The notes: generated by a model not told the origin, from the sequence alone. Shown: positions 1 through 10,543, counted from the stretch's first letter. The stretch: 62,916 nucleotides of DNA from Candidatus Endonucleibacter bathymodioli (GCA_030674915.1 JASXSV010000019.1:1-62916), one strand, 5' to 3'. Program-made: numbers and translations.

Positions 1-69
1 TTCATCTCTTGCCGGAGAAAAATGGTAGGAGCTTACTTTCAGCTGGCCCTTCTTCTACCTGATTAGATG

Positions 70-493
70 ATGCACTTCGGATTTGAATCTGCGATTCTTT
101 TATGTGGTTTCAAAGTATTATAAAAATTGACAAGACTGGCAAGGGCAGTTCTTCGATCCTGCCTCGAATTAAAGTATGCTTAGTATGCCACATCGCCATT
201 AATGTTTTGATCACACACTCGGCCTTGACATTTGTTTGTGGTAGTTTAACTCGCGTGACTTTCTGCCTAATTCCGTGATCTTTACTCCAAGCCACAAAAT
301 CATGATCCGGAGCGCTTTTATGTTGAGTACCATTGGCAGTGTAGAGACATTCCTCCATAACTTGTCTCAAAAACGCTGTTGTGAATGCTTGGGTTTTATC
401 AGGCAGGATGCCGTCATACAGCACTGAAAAAACAGAGTATGGAGATTTATCAAGAAGCGTATAGAACTCTTGATGCAGGCACAAACCCTGCAA
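70..493 (-). pseudogene. IS481-like integrase-core transposase remnant
   Basis: The minus-strand reading frame has a decayed DDE integrase core. YTANGTQHK resembles the usual YTDNGTE motif, and it is followed by KLPQTNVKAECVIKTLMAMW, which matches the PQTNGKAERVI..L segment of IS481-type transposases. Downstream, LVNFYNTLKPHKRI (the family's C-terminal motif) is present but in a different frame, so at least one frameshift separates it. The catalytic N-terminal half is missing. A second copy of the same 3' end lies near 50.2 kb. It is not functional. Confidence 0.7.
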
Positions 494-512
494 GGCTGTG
501 TAGTCCGCCCTA

Positions 513-1076
513 GTGACGATGCATCAGCCCGAGCTTAAACGTTTTAAAGAAAGAGGTGACAATTTCCGTTTTAATAAGCCTAGACCGAAGAAGGTTGATC
601 AAGTGTGGATGTCGGACATTACCTATATCAAGGTGCAAGATATCTATAAATATTTAGGCGTCATTATTGATCTTTATTTGCGTCGCACTTCAAACTGGTC
701 GTTAACAGACACGCGCACCACAGAAGAGAAACCGACAATTTTGCAACGCTCCATACGTGAACGGAAACCTAGCTAAGGGCTTATCTTTCACGCTGATCTA
801 GGGATTGAGTGTACAGAAAAATATTTCAGCAACGTCCTCCAGAAATACAAAATACGACATAGTGTTGACCGTCTAGGATATTGCACTAACAGTGGACGCA
901 TGGAATCATACTTCCATGGTTTAAAAACTTAGATTACACGAGGTAGAACGTATAACTCAATGAATTATTTGCGGTATGCCTTGAATAGCTACGTCAATCA
1001 TCTCTATAATAAAAAGCGATTGCATTCAGGGGTTGGTTATTGCTCAACAATAGGATACGAGAAAATGGCAGCATGA
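513..1076 (+). pseudogene. IS3-family transposase (OrfB) remnant
   Basis: The frame from 513 carries DQVWMSDITYIKV...YLGVIIDLYLRR, the first catalytic Asp region of IS3-type OrfB. After a stop near 776 the similarity resumes in other frames: a degenerate FHSDRGxQY-like stretch, then RMESYFHGLKT, and finally YNKKRLHSGVGY, which corresponds to the conserved FYNxxRxHSxLGY end. Stops and frameshifts make it a clear pseudogene. The N-terminal half and OrfA are absent. Confidence 0.8.
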
Positions 1077-1507
1077 AATTAAGCGTGTCTATTTTATTGG
1101 GGGAGAGCACCTTTGGTAGTACAGCAATAAGGTATATCAATACACGTGTAAGCCATATCGAGAGCCGTGGCGCGTGATCGCTAACTAGGATACTAGAACT
1201 TACCGGGATAATGCCGTCGTCGCCTAATGCTTCTTCGGTAGCTTGCAGCATCTCGGGCTTCACGGCTCAACCAGCCAACCCCAGAGCATATGACGACTGA
1301 TGTTAGAGCATACATTAAGTATTACAATCTTAGACCGGCCCACACTCCTCGAATAATGATTTATTTCTATATCAGTACGAGAATTTAGCCCATACATGTG
1401 TTCTATTTTTTTGACCAGAACAAATACGATAGTCATACAATTGCTACTCTTTTTTTTTTTTCTAAGGCATACTATTTCTCCGTATATTACAAACATTAAT
1501 TCACATC
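1077..1507. other. Intergenic stretch without a recognisable gene
   Basis: About 430 bp between the IS3 remnant and the next gene. Two short minus-strand open frames exist but have no recognisable motifs and no convincing ribosome-binding sites. The stretch includes a run of twelve T near 1450. It is probably decayed mobile-element DNA. Confidence 0.4.
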
Positions 1508-1768
1508 ATGAAAAAACTTAAAAATGAGTCTGAACTAGTCAAAGAAGCTCTCAGAATAGGAGCGATCTACGTGGAAAAAAGGAAGGCTGGTTGCGTAGAC
1601 TCATCTGATTCTGCAAAAAAAAAGGTGGAGTTCATATATCGGATTCTCGTTCACGATAAGCTTATACAACCACTGGAAAAAAAGAAGGAAAATGAACCTA
1701 GTATGAAAAGAAAGCTGGCATTATGGATAACCCGTCAACTTCCTCAAGGACACAAGTTATTGAATTAA
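1508..1768 (+). CDS. Small conserved protein, DUF5062-like
   Basis: An 86-residue, lysine- and glutamate-rich soluble protein with no signal peptide or membrane segment. The start MKKLKNESELVKEALRIG, the central KVEFIYRILVHDKLIQPL and the end KRKLALWITRQLP resemble, from memory, the small DUF5062 proteins of marine Gammaproteobacteria, whose function is unknown. It sits 58 bp upstream of rlmA on the same strand and may be co-transcribed. The assignment rests on recalled family similarity. That it is a real gene is likely from its composition and conserved look. Confidence 0.65.
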   Translation: MKKLKNESELVKEALRIGAIYVEKRKAGCVDSSDSAKKKVEFIYRILVHDKLIQPLEKKKENEPSMKRKLALWITRQLPQGHKLLN

Positions 1769-1826
1769 TGCAAAGCTGCCAGGATACAGGTAAACTTGTT
1801 CAGTTTCTCCTGATATAGCAATATGT

Positions 1827-2714
1827 ATGCCTCTACAAGAATATTTACTATTAAAAAATATCCTACGTTGCCCTATGTGCAGGAACCCACTAAACGCCCA
1901 TGCATCTGGCGTTAACTGTATAAATAACCACCACTTTGATAGAGCACGTCAAGGCTATATCAACCTGTTACTGGGACACAAAAAGCGAAGCCTCAATCCC
2001 GGCGATGATAAAATAATGGTGAAGGCACGTAGCGATTTTTTAGGCTCAGGCTATTATGCGGCTATAGCAAATACTATCACCCGAATTGTTGTTGATTTAA
2101 CCGCAGATATCAAAAGACCAATCATCGTTGACGCAGGTTGCGGGGAAGGGTATTACACCAACAAAATAAAACAGTCTATAGCCTGCAGCGATGTCATCGG
2201 TTTTGATATCTCCAAGCTCGGCATTCAATCCTGCAGCAAGAAAAATAAAACTATTCAGTGGCTAGTTGCTAGCGTCAATGATGTACCCCTACTCGATCAT
2301 CAAGCAGACATCATTATTAGTGCCTTTTCCCGCTGCAACTGGCAAGAGTTTGGCAGGCTGTTAAAACATGGGGGCACGGTTCTAGTCGTTGGCCCTCTTA
2401 CCAATCACCTATTGGAACTCAGAGAGGCAATATATGAACAAGTTCACACCTATACCAACAACAAATTTCTGCAAGATCTACCAGAATGCTTTCTACTACA
2501 TCACTCTGAGACTTTACAAAGGAAAATGAGGATATTCAATGCAAAAACTATTCTAAATCTGCTCTCCATGACCCCCCACTACTGGCGCATTTCAATCAAA
2601 CAAAAAGAAAAGCTGTTGAAATTGAACAGCCTTATTTGCACTTATCATGTACATCTTAGCCAAATCCAATATACTCTGCATTCAAATGATTCCCACATAC
2701 CCATAGGAAGCTGA
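1827..2714 (+). CDS. rlmA: 23S rRNA (guanine-N1-)-methyltransferase RlmA
   Basis: A 295-residue protein with the two-part architecture of RlmA (RrmA), which methylates N1 of G745 in helix 35 of 23S rRNA using S-adenosylmethionine. The N-terminal zinc-binding module is visible as LRCPMC (about residues 13-18) followed by CINNHHFD, matching CxxC...C..HxFD. The linker QGYINLLLGHKK with PGDDKIMVKAR is typical of the family. The Rossmann motif I is VDAGCGEGYYT near residue 100. Length is close to the usual 270-ish residues. The upstream DUF5062-like gene may share its transcript. The gene appears intact. Confidence 0.9.
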   Translation: MPLQEYLLLKNILRCPMCRNPLNAHASGVNCINNHHFDRARQGYINLLLGHKKRSLNPGDDKIMVKARSDFLGSGYYAAIANTITRIVVDLTADIKRPIIVDAGCGEGYYTNKIKQSIACSDVIGFDISKLGIQSCSKKNKTIQWLVASVNDVPLLDHQADIIISAFSRCNWQEFGRLLKHGGTVLVVGPLTNHLLELREAIYEQVHTYTNNKFLQDLPECFLLHHSETLQRKMRIFNAKTILNLLSMTPHYWRISIKQKEKLLKLNSLICTYHVHLSQIQYTLHSNDSHIPIGS

Positions 2715-3100
2715 AGATCAGGAGAGATTAGCCCACAACCTAGCACTCAAGGGGGATGGGTATATACATGCACCAAGCCAACTGAGCATCGAATCAGCGA
2801 TACCATGCTAAAAGCAATAAGCCTAACAAAGCCAACAGGGGGTAGCTGGAGCGACCGGTGTTAGAGGCGTATATTGAGGACAGCAACTCCTCAATCTATT
2901 TTCATAGCAACTGCTCTTTCGTATTATCCAGACTACGAATAATTGGATGATTTAAACCCACTGGTGATAAGGAGTTCATCGTCGCCGATGCCGGTGATTG
3001 TGGCGCAGAAAAGTGGGACCGAATAGCATGCTCCTTAGCGCGTATCATTTAATATTTTTGACAAACACACTCAGGTTTAGTGCAAAGGTATTATATTGTA
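2715..3100. repeat. Intergenic repeats and IS5-type fragment downstream of rlmA
   Basis: Directly after rlmA is a partial copy of the dispersed inverted-end repeat (about 2712-2765, ending in GGGTATATACATG). From about 2810 to 2965 lies a segment closely matching 48330-48475 (shared core GTGTTAGAGGCGTA.ATTGAGGA.AGCAACT.CTCAAT). From about 2963 to 3051 the plus strand reads DKEFIVADAGDCGAEKW, which looks like the DAGY catalytic region of an IS5-type transposase. No intact gene is present. Confidence 0.5.
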
Positions 3101-3102
3101 AT

Positions 3103-3771
3103 TGTATTAATTGACTCATTATCCTCATGTCTAGTCATTTTCGCTCTATGTATTAGAGCAAATGCTTGATATTTACCTTCTATATATTGTGTAATGTCAG
3201 GATGATGATATGACGTATTATCTTTACATATATTGGTTTCTGATATCACTTCATATGCACCTTCTTTGCCAGGAATACAAATGTAATTTTTATTAGAATG
3301 TGTGTATGCGTTAAGATTACTAACATTAAAAGTTTTAAGTGCATTTTGACAATCATCACAAACGTAAATAAGCTTTCCAAAATGTTGTGTATCTGTAAGT
3401 TTCGATAGTTTAACTATTATATCTTGCGTACAATCCTTGCTTTCTAACCCTATTGCAAGTCCGTATACATTCTCTGGTTAGAAGTAGATTCGCCACGTAG
3501 ATGTTGTGGAAGATCTTGCAATCCTTGGTCTTCATTTCTGCAACCACACATACCAAAAGATGCTAGAGCCGCTGCCCTAAAGTCGGCTATTTTGTTAGAA
3601 AGATTAGAGTATTCACCACGCGCCAGCCCTAGTGTGTCAGCAATCACCTTAGTTAAGATAGGGATGATTCTAGCAGTACCATATCCAGTGCTGCCTAGAT
3701 TATCGTTATAGAGGGAACTTCTATTTGTAACACTGACTGCATATAATGAGGGCTCAGCTAAAATCACACTG
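3103..3771 (-). pseudogene. Unidentified gene, frameshifted and cut by the IS5 element
   Basis: On the minus strand, a frame running down from the IS5 end (VILAEPSLYAVSV...RGESTSNQ) stops at about 3435. The neighbouring frame stays open from about 3475 to 3103 (NVYGLAIGLESKDC...NESINTITI), so a single frameshift near 3475 splits one longer coding region. Its 5' end is lost where the IS5 element begins at 3772. The second half contains VCDDCQ and other scattered cysteines. I recognise no family; composition resembles the other accessory secreted or effector genes here. The existence of the broken gene is fairly clear, its function unknown. Confidence 0.5.
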
Positions 3772-4861
3772 TGAGACCTTTGCACGAGTCGCGCTAAACA
3801 ACTGAAAATCAGGTATAATAAGCTTTGCACAATCAATGTCTTTCGGTGAAATTATGGCTTGGAAAAATCTGAAACAACGCAGTCTAGCAGATTCAATGCT
3901 GATTGATCACGATGCGGTGAAAGAACTCGACTCTGTCCATGAACTCATTGATTGGGCTCGCTTAGAGCATCATCTGAAAGATATACATTCAAGTGCTCGA
4001 GGCGAGAAGGAATGGCCGCCACTGATGATGTTTAAGGAGTTGCTGCTACAAAGTTGGTATAAATTAAGCGATTCGGCGCTGGAGAAACAACTTGCTTGCG
4101 ATCTTTTATTTCGTCTATTTATTGCGCTCGACATTTCAGAGTCAGTGCCGGACCACAGTACTTTTGGCGATTTAGACAGAAGCTCGATAAATTGTTGCTT
4201 ATGGATAAGCTGCTTCAAGAAATCAATTCCCAGCTTATAGATCAAGGTCTTTATATTAAATCTGGAGGTATCAGTATTGTTGATGCTAGCGTAATTGAGG
4301 CTAAACAGTGTCGTCCAAATAAGGATAAAGACAAGCACTCAACACAGGATCCTGACGCGAAGTGGAACGTGAAAGCAGGTTCTGACGGGAAGAGTAAAAG
4401 TACCTACGGCTATAAAGCGCACATAAATGTCGATGAGGATGGGTTGATAAAATCGATCGGTTACACAGCAGGAAATGTTCACGATTCAAATTGTTTCACT
4501 GAGCTATTAGATGGTGAAGAGTCGTCTGTTTATGCGGATAGTGCCTATTCCAGCAATAAGCACAGTGAATGGCTGGATGATCGAAATATTGATAACAGAA
4601 TAATAAAACGTGCTTATCGAAATAAACCATTAACAGAACATGATAAGTGTTTTAACCGTTTACATTCTGGCGTGCGCTGCACTGTGGAGCGAGTATTTGG
4701 CATTTTGAAATTACACTATGGCATGGCGAAAGCTCGTTATCTTGGCTTAAGCCGAAACCGCACACGTTTTGAAATAATGTGCGTGGCGCACAATATTAAA
4801 CGAGGTTAATACGATTTAATTAATAGTGGGGCTTATGCAGCGTTATCGTGCAAAGGTCTCG
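3772..4861 (+). mobile_element. IS5-family element, copy 1 (defective)
   Basis: Bounded by the inverted ends TGAGACCTTTGCACGA (left) and TCGTGCAAAGGTCTC (right), the same ends as the full-length copy at 26489-27734. The transposase frame (start ATG at 3854) is broken after PDHSTF: the intact copy has five T where this one has four, so reading continues in the +1 frame from 4096 to 4809. About 110 bp at the 3' end, including the last transposase codons, are deleted relative to the full copy. No target duplication is visible. It interrupts the pseudogene at 3103-3771. Confidence 0.9.
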
Positions 4862-4965
4862 CTATCTTATAAAATCACAGGAGCATTACAGGTTCACCTA
4901 AAATAGTGTAAGATACATCAAAATAAGCATCTAGGTTACCTTGCACATGAGTAAATAAATTGCGA

Positions 4966-5062
<97 letters not shown>

Positions 5063-5204
5063 GGGGTAAGGGTAGAAAGCGTGATCATACGCATACCATT
5101 TTTGCACCCAGCTAGTAACACTGAATACAATCATCTTAAATATCTAATACTTTAAGGTAAATAGGTGTATCATGTTGCATTTATTTTAAATGGGTTATTA
5201 TGGT

Positions 5205-7256
5205 ATGGGTGGTACGGGAATGGTTAGACTCATTATTGTGACACTATCAATAATTATAATAAGTGGCTCAAGTACACCTTCATTCGGCGTCTTAGAACCT
5301 GGACATCTTCCCGATATGAAAACAGATGAAGCAGATTGGGAATGCTCTCAACGGCCTCACCCTGGTCGTGTTTCAGAACATCCTGATGCAGAATTAGAGG
5401 TGCTTTCAGGTGATAATGAAATGCTGGATAAAACAGGTATAGAATGCTCTCCATTTTCTAGTCATTATATTCTTTCAAAAGATAGTGAGGGGTTAGATGA
5501 CGATCTAATTGACCACACCATGCTGAGCGAATTGTTTTCAGGACTTTCTTTTGATGAAAAGGAACAATTAAAAAATGTTATAGTGACAAACGATACTGAT
5601 ACTGATACTGATACTGATACTGATACTGATACTGATAAATGCATAGCTTTAGTGCGTCAGTTTACGAATAATAAAAAGATAATGGAAGATCTTATTGCAT
5701 GTCACATAGTTGGTAAATACATTGATAATCATAAGATAGCCAAGCATGGTGAGGTTATAGTTCAAAAAATATGTTTGCACTGTCATCATCCTGACGCCTT
5801 TCTCAGCTTTAGCGAAGATGGTCATTACCTACTACTCAAAGGTATGGGTCACAATCTCATAATCTGGGCTAATAGGGATGGGAAATGGAGAAAAGATATA
5901 ATTATTTGCAATCATGGTCCTGTCTCATCCGCCGTCTTCAGCTCAGATGGTCAGCATATAGTTATAAACATCCAATCTTGTAGAAGTATTAAAATATATA
6001 GTCTCGGTACGGACAATAAATGGGAAGAAAACTTTAGACTTGAGAGCGATGTGCGAGCCGCCTTCAGCCCAAATAGCCGTCATCTAGTAATCTACAATCA
6101 TCAAATGATTGCAGTCTGGAGCCTTGGAATGGATCGTGTTTGGATAAAAACATTACATGTGCCCACTCAAGACCAAGTTGAATCTGTCTACTTTACTGAG
6201 AATAGCGCCTATCTGATACTCATCTATTGTACTGAGCCTGATAAAGTCTTCCGCCTTAAGGGTGGCGAGTATTGGGAAATACACTCTAGTATTCCAGCTA
6301 AGGCTAAAGATACACTCTTACCAGCTACTATCTGGAACGATGACCTCTATATGATGGCCACTTGCCGTACTGAAAGAAATACTAAAATTGCTACTCTATT
6401 TAGCCTGGGGATAGACGGGATATGGATGGAAAAAGCTATATTTCCCGCAGTGCTCATCTACGCAGTCGGCACTAGCGTCGACGGCATCCATGTGGTGACT
6501 CAGAATTATACTGATAATAGTAAATCTCTAGCCAAAGTATGGAGCCTAGGGCCGGATGGGGGATTTAAAGAGAAAGGAATTTTTCGCAATGAAAAAGATG
6601 CCTATGATGAGAGATATTTAGACGACTTCAGCATTCTCGATAGGGAAGTCTATAAAGTAGAATTAAGCAAGGATTGTCGTCATCTAGTGGTCATTGATCA
6701 TGATAATAACGTCATACTCTGTAGCCAGAATGGAGACGGTGTTTGGGTAGAGAAAGTCACCATTAAGGATCAAAGGTATACCAAGATACTTACTTTTAGC
6801 GACGATAGCGCTCATCTGAGTATGTATTTCTATGATGAAGAGGGAGAGAAGATATTTAGAATCTGGAACCTGAAGATGAATGGGGAATGGGTAGAAGACA
6901 TTATTCTTTCTCCTAGTGATGGCTTTGTAAACTCGATCGTCTTTAGCAACGATGGCTCTAATATGCTGATATCCTATGATAATGGGAACGTAAAAATTTG
7001 GGGTAAGCATAAAGGATGCGAGGAGTGGCTAGGAAAAGACTGTGTTACTGTTTCCAAAGATAGGGTCAAGAAGGCCATCTTCAGCCCCGATAGTCGCTAT
7101 GTGCTAACCATCGGCGGTGATAGTCTAATAAAACTCTTTGAACTTCAAGCTGCCCCCCCCCATTTGGCTCACTGCGGAAAAAGATTAATACATACAGGGG
7201 GTAATTACTTAAAGTCATTAGTAGGCTTTAAAGGCACGTGTTGCGTCATACTGTAA
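5205..7256 (+). CDS. Secreted WD40-like propeller protein with C-terminal CVIL
   Basis: About 683 residues. The start is uncertain: in-frame ATGs at 5190, 5205 and 5220; 5205 aligns best with the paralog at 7618. A hydrophobic signal-like segment (MVRLIIVTLSIIIISG) is followed by a polar region with ECSQ/ECSP motifs, an LSELFSGLSFDEKEQLKN segment and a (DT)n tract, and then about nine or ten WD40-like units. Each unit has a FSxDxxHLV strand and an (I)W.LG.DG.W.E strand. The last residues are GTCCVIL, a C-terminal CaaX box; X=Leu would predict geranylgeranylation in a eukaryotic cell. WD40 propellers are protein-interaction platforms; a host-directed effector role is inferred. It forms a tandem pair with the next gene. 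Confidence 0.75.
   Translation: MGGTGMVRLIIVTLSIIIISGSSTPSFGVLEPGHLPDMKTDEADWECSQRPHPGRVSEHPDAELEVLSGDNEMLDKTGIECSPFSSHYILSKDSEGLDDDLIDHTMLSELFSGLSFDEKEQLKNVIVTNDTDTDTDTDTDTDTDKCIALVRQFTNNKKIMEDLIACHIVGKYIDNHKIAKHGEVIVQKICLHCHHPDAFLSFSEDGHYLLLKGMGHNLIIWANRDGKWRKDIIICNHGPVSSAVFSSDGQHIVINIQSCRSIKIYSLGTDNKWEENFRLESDVRAAFSPNSRHLVIYNHQMIAVWSLGMDRVWIKTLHVPTQDQVESVYFTENSAYLILIYCTEPDKVFRLKGGEYWEIHSSIPAKAKDTLLPATIWNDDLYMMATCRTERNTKIATLFSLGIDGIWMEKAIFPAVLIYAVGTSVDGIHVVTQNYTDNSKSLAKVWSLGPDGGFKEKGIFRNEKDAYDERYLDDFSILDREVYKVELSKDCRHLVVIDHDNNVILCSQNGDGVWVEKVTIKDQRYTKILTFSDDSAHLSMYFYDEEGEKIFRIWNLKMNGEWVEDIILSPSDGFVNSIVFSNDGSNMLISYDNGNVKIWGKHKGCEEWLGKDCVTVSKDRVKKAIFSPDSRYVLTIGGDSLIKLFELQAAPPHLAHCGKRLIHTGGNYLKSLVGFKGTCCVIL
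5592..5636 (+). repeat. In-frame hexanucleotide repeat (GATACT)n
   Basis: About seven copies of GATACT inside the propeller gene encode an alternating Asp-Thr tract between the N-terminal region and the first propeller blade. Copy-number change would alter linker length without breaking the frame. The paralog at 7618 lacks it. Confidence 0.95.
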
Positions 7257-7265
7257 TGCACTTTG

Positions 7266-7332
7266 ATACCTGATAGATTTGAATGTGTGAGTAGGCAACA
7301 AACTAGCACCTTCAAGGGGAACTGGCTATAAA
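7266..7332 (+). repeat. Dispersed inverted-end repeat, partial copy
   Basis: A short copy starting 10 bp after the propeller stop codon: GATACCTGAT...GTGTGAGTAGGCAACAAACTAG...CCTTCAAGGGGAACTGGCTATA. The inner part of the longer copies is missing. See the fuller copies at 30726-30861 and 37760-37890. Confidence 0.6.
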
Positions 7333-7617
7333 TATTGGTTAACGACAAAGGAATGAAAGTAAATCCCTGTACTTTTCATGCAGAAAAATTTTCATGAGAT
7401 ATGACAACACACTCTGAGACTTGACTGCATCATTATTCTGAAGAGAATTTTTGTCAGGTTTGTGAATTTGGTAAATAATTTTACTGCTAACTTCAGCCAC
7501 TTTTTGGCACTCCAGCAGTGAACTCTGCTAGTACTATGAATTAAACCAGCTTAATTATCTAATACTCTAAGTATTACTAGTGTATAGTGCTGCGTTTATT
7601 TTTAAGGAAGTATTACT

Positions 7618-9855
7618 ATGAAAATGATCAGACTATTTATTGTTACACTAGCAATAGCTTTAAGTTGTGCAAGTATGCCTTCCTTTGGTGGCTTGTCTAA
7701 AATTCAAGAGCTGAAAACCGGTGAAGCAGCTGAGGAATGTCCTCCGAAGTCTAATATTGGTTGTCTTGTGAAGTTTCGTGATGAATTAGAGACTACTAAA
7801 AATATGCTAGAGAACACAGAGATGGAATGCTCTCAACTGTTGGATAATCTTTCATTAAAGAAGAATATCGTTGACACGACCATGCCTGATAAAACAGATG
7901 CGGAATGCTCTCAACCATCTCATCTTGATAATCTTTCAGGACACAGTGATGAATTAAATGCGCCTATAGCGGACAATGAAGCCATACCTTATGGAACAGC
8001 AGTGGAATGCTCTCAACAGCCTAAGCCTGATAGTCTGTCAGAAAGTGGTGACGAATTTCATGACTCTCAAGTTGACACTACAGAACTGGCGAGACACTGG
8101 CTTGCAAAACCACATGAGTCCAAGGAAGTGGGTGCATTGAAAAATAGTACGATGGTAACCAATAATGACACTGGATGTAACGTTGCACAAGATCCGTTGA
8201 TGGCAGCTCAACTGTTAATAAATCCTAGCAGTTTTTCACATATTTTAGATAGTAGCCTGATGGTTGATCATGATGCATCCAGGCCTAGTGATATCCCCTC
8301 TCCTAGGCTAGTTGAACCGAACAGTTATCACTGTAATGATGATAATGTCTGTCTCAGTTTCAGCACAGATAGCCGTTATCTGCTATCCACCGGTAGGGAT
8401 AACACCCTCATAATCTCCGCTTATAAGGATGGCGAATGGATCAGAGAAATAACCATTTCCAATAATAGCGCTGTCTCATCCTCCTGCTTTAGCCCAGATA
8501 GCCGTCATTTGGTAGTCACTCTTCATCTTGAGGGCGTTAAAGTCTATAGCCTCAGGACGGACAATCAATGGGAAGAAATCTGCACCATTAATTGCAGTGC
8601 ACGAGCCGCCTTCAGCCCAAATAGCCGTCATCTAGTAATCTACAATAGTGAATTTATTGAAGTCTGGGATCTTGGGACGAATAGGGTGATAGAGCAAGCA
8701 CATGTCTCCATTAACGACGATGTTAAATCTGCCTACTTTACCAGCAATAGCGCCTATCTGATAATGGCCTGTGATAATGAGCCTAATAAAGTCTTGCGCC
8801 TAGAGAATGACGAGCATTGGCGAATGCAATCCAGTATTCCAGCTAAGGGTAAAGACACGCTCTTAGCAGCTAATATATGGAACGATGACCTCTATATGGT
8901 GGCCACTGGCGGTACTGAAACAACTACTAACAGTGCTACTATATTTTGTTTGGGGGCGGACGGGGAATGGATGGAAAAAGCCACGCTTACCGGAAAAAAC
9001 ATTTCCTCAGTCGGCACTAGCGCCGACGGCATCCATATAATGACTAAGGATTATTCTAGTAATGGTAACTATATTACTGAAATATGGAGCCTAGAGGCGG
9101 ATGAGGTATTGAAAGGAAAAGACATTTTGAAAAATACAAAAAATGTCGATAATGAAGAATGTATAGACGACTTCAGCACTCTCAATAGAAAAACCTATCA
9201 AGATAAATTTAGTAATAATTGTCGGCATGTGGCCATATTGTCTGATTCGAGGATCATTCTCTGTAGTCAGAATGAAGCCGGGGTTTGGATAGAGAAAGTC
9301 ATCATTGAAGAGAAAAGACCTGTCCAGTCATTAACCTTCAACGCCGATAGCACTAAAATGATTCTCTCTTTAATGGACGAAAATAGGAAAAACACCTTTA
9401 GGGTCTGGGTCTTGAGGGTGGACGGGGAATGGGTAGAAAATAATATTCTTTCTATTTTTTCTTCTAGTAATGACGATGGTAACTCGATTGTTTTTAGCGC
9501 CGATGGTTCTAATATGGGGCTAATCTGTGCTACTGGCAGCATCAAAATTTGGGGTGAGAATGAAGAATATTGGCCGTGGAAAGTAAAAGACTGGGTTACT
9601 GGTTTGGGTCACCATAAAATCGTTTTCAGCCCCGATGGTCTCTATGCGGCATCCATCGGCGATGAGCATGCTGTTAAAATCATTGAACTTAACGACAAGT
9701 ATGTGTTTTACAAATATTTCGGCTCCACCAGCCGCCGCCAATTAGCTGAAGGTTGTATTGATATGTTAAAAGCACTGTTCTTAGGAGGACTTTGTGTTCA
9801 GCTTGTGTCGACCATATTAGAGCTCAAAGAGGCAGCAGACTGCGTTATACTGTAA
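7618..9855 (+). CDS. Secreted WD40-like propeller protein, paralog 2, C-terminal CVIL
   Basis: 745 residues, with a good ribosome-binding site (AAGGAAG) before the ATG. The signal peptide is MKMIRLFIVTLAIALSCASM. The N-terminal third has four spaced ECSQ-type motifs (AEECPP, MECSQ, AECSQ, VECSQ), each followed by an LS-containing acidic stretch, so it is a degenerate repeat of about 35-45 residues. The propeller part (from about residue 245) is highly similar to the upstream paralog, sharing RAAFSPNSRHLVIYN and IPAKGKDTLL.A.IWNDDLYM. The protein ends AADCVIL, again a CaaX box. Promoter-proximal sequence (ATCTAATACT.TAAG.TA) is shared with the first copy. Recognised as WD40-like by repeat pattern; precise role unknown, host interaction inferred. 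Confidence 0.8.
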   Translation: MKMIRLFIVTLAIALSCASMPSFGGLSKIQELKTGEAAEECPPKSNIGCLVKFRDELETTKNMLENTEMECSQLLDNLSLKKNIVDTTMPDKTDAECSQPSHLDNLSGHSDELNAPIADNEAIPYGTAVECSQQPKPDSLSESGDEFHDSQVDTTELARHWLAKPHESKEVGALKNSTMVTNNDTGCNVAQDPLMAAQLLINPSSFSHILDSSLMVDHDASRPSDIPSPRLVEPNSYHCNDDNVCLSFSTDSRYLLSTGRDNTLIISAYKDGEWIREITISNNSAVSSSCFSPDSRHLVVTLHLEGVKVYSLRTDNQWEEICTINCSARAAFSPNSRHLVIYNSEFIEVWDLGTNRVIEQAHVSINDDVKSAYFTSNSAYLIMACDNEPNKVLRLENDEHWRMQSSIPAKGKDTLLAANIWNDDLYMVATGGTETTTNSATIFCLGADGEWMEKATLTGKNISSVGTSADGIHIMTKDYSSNGNYITEIWSLEADEVLKGKDILKNTKNVDNEECIDDFSTLNRKTYQDKFSNNCRHVAILSDSRIILCSQNEAGVWIEKVIIEEKRPVQSLTFNADSTKMILSLMDENRKNTFRVWVLRVDGEWVENNILSIFSSSNDDGNSIVFSADGSNMGLICATGSIKIWGENEEYWPWKVKDWVTGLGHHKIVFSPDGLYAASIGDEHAVKIIELNDKYVFYKYFGSTSRRQLAEGCIDMLKALFLGGLCVQLVSTILELKEAADCVIL

Positions 9856-9861
9856 TACACT

Positions 9862-9990
9862 TTTATAGCTGATTGAAGGTGAGAGTAGGCGGCAAGCTTG
9901 CAAGGCTCCCATGAGTCTACGAATAGTGGGTGCTTTGGATGAGTGAAAGTAGCCCACAACCTCTCACCTTCAAAAGGTCTCATGTATAAA
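9862..9990 (+). repeat. Dispersed inverted-end repeat after the second propeller gene
   Basis: Begins 7 bp after the stop codon. The recognisable core is CCCATGAGTCTACGAATAGT, then GAGTGAAAGTAGCCCACAACCT and CACCTTCAAAAGG.CTCATGTATA. It is the same family and position as the copies after the RING genes. Confidence 0.6.
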
Positions 9991-10068
9991 GTTTGTAAAT
10001 CATTGCCTAGATTTTCACAATAACTAACACACTTGCCAGATAAAAACGCAATCGAACTAAAAGCGCGG

Positions 10069-10538
10069 ATTTTAGTCATAAGTGCGCCATATTGAAAAAG
10101 TTGAGCCAGAGGGTACACTCACGGTTCGACCAAAAACCAATGTGAGACCACTTATGAATAAGCGTTATACCCACCTGACTCAAGAAGAAAGATACCAGAT
10201 TTGGTCAGAGGAAAAAGCAGGAGTTTCAACTGAAATTATCGCCCAAGACTTAGGGCGTGATTTGAGTACCGTCAAAAGAGAGTTGGCTAGAAATACATGG
10301 GCTAGAGGTTAACGCCCGAAGTTAGCATTGATGATCGACCTGGAATTGTGGATCAAAAAATACGTTTAGGCGATTGGGAGCCAATCTTTGGATAATGTCA
10401 CTGACAAAGAAATTTTAGATATACAAAACCGACTAAACCAAAGACTAAGAAAACTGTTAGACTTTAAAACACCTGATGAGATTTATAGTGAAATGGCGTT
10501 AGCTGCATAAATTTTAAGGGCGCACTTATGACTAAAAT
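10069..10538 (+). mobile_element. IS30-family element remnant with large internal deletion
   Basis: Both ends are present: ATTTTAGTCATAAGTGCGCC at the left and its inverse GGCGCACTTATGACTAAAAT at the right. Inside, only the transposase N-terminus (from ATG 10153: MNKRYTHLTQEERYQIW..., HTH region) and the C-terminus (NQRLRKLLDFKTPDEIYSEM, ending in a stop at about 10510) remain. The middle, including most of the catalytic core, is deleted. It sits inside an older IS5-family remnant. The N-terminus here is undamaged and shows what the copy at 27776 has lost. Confidence 0.85.
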
Positions 10539-10543
10539 CCGCG

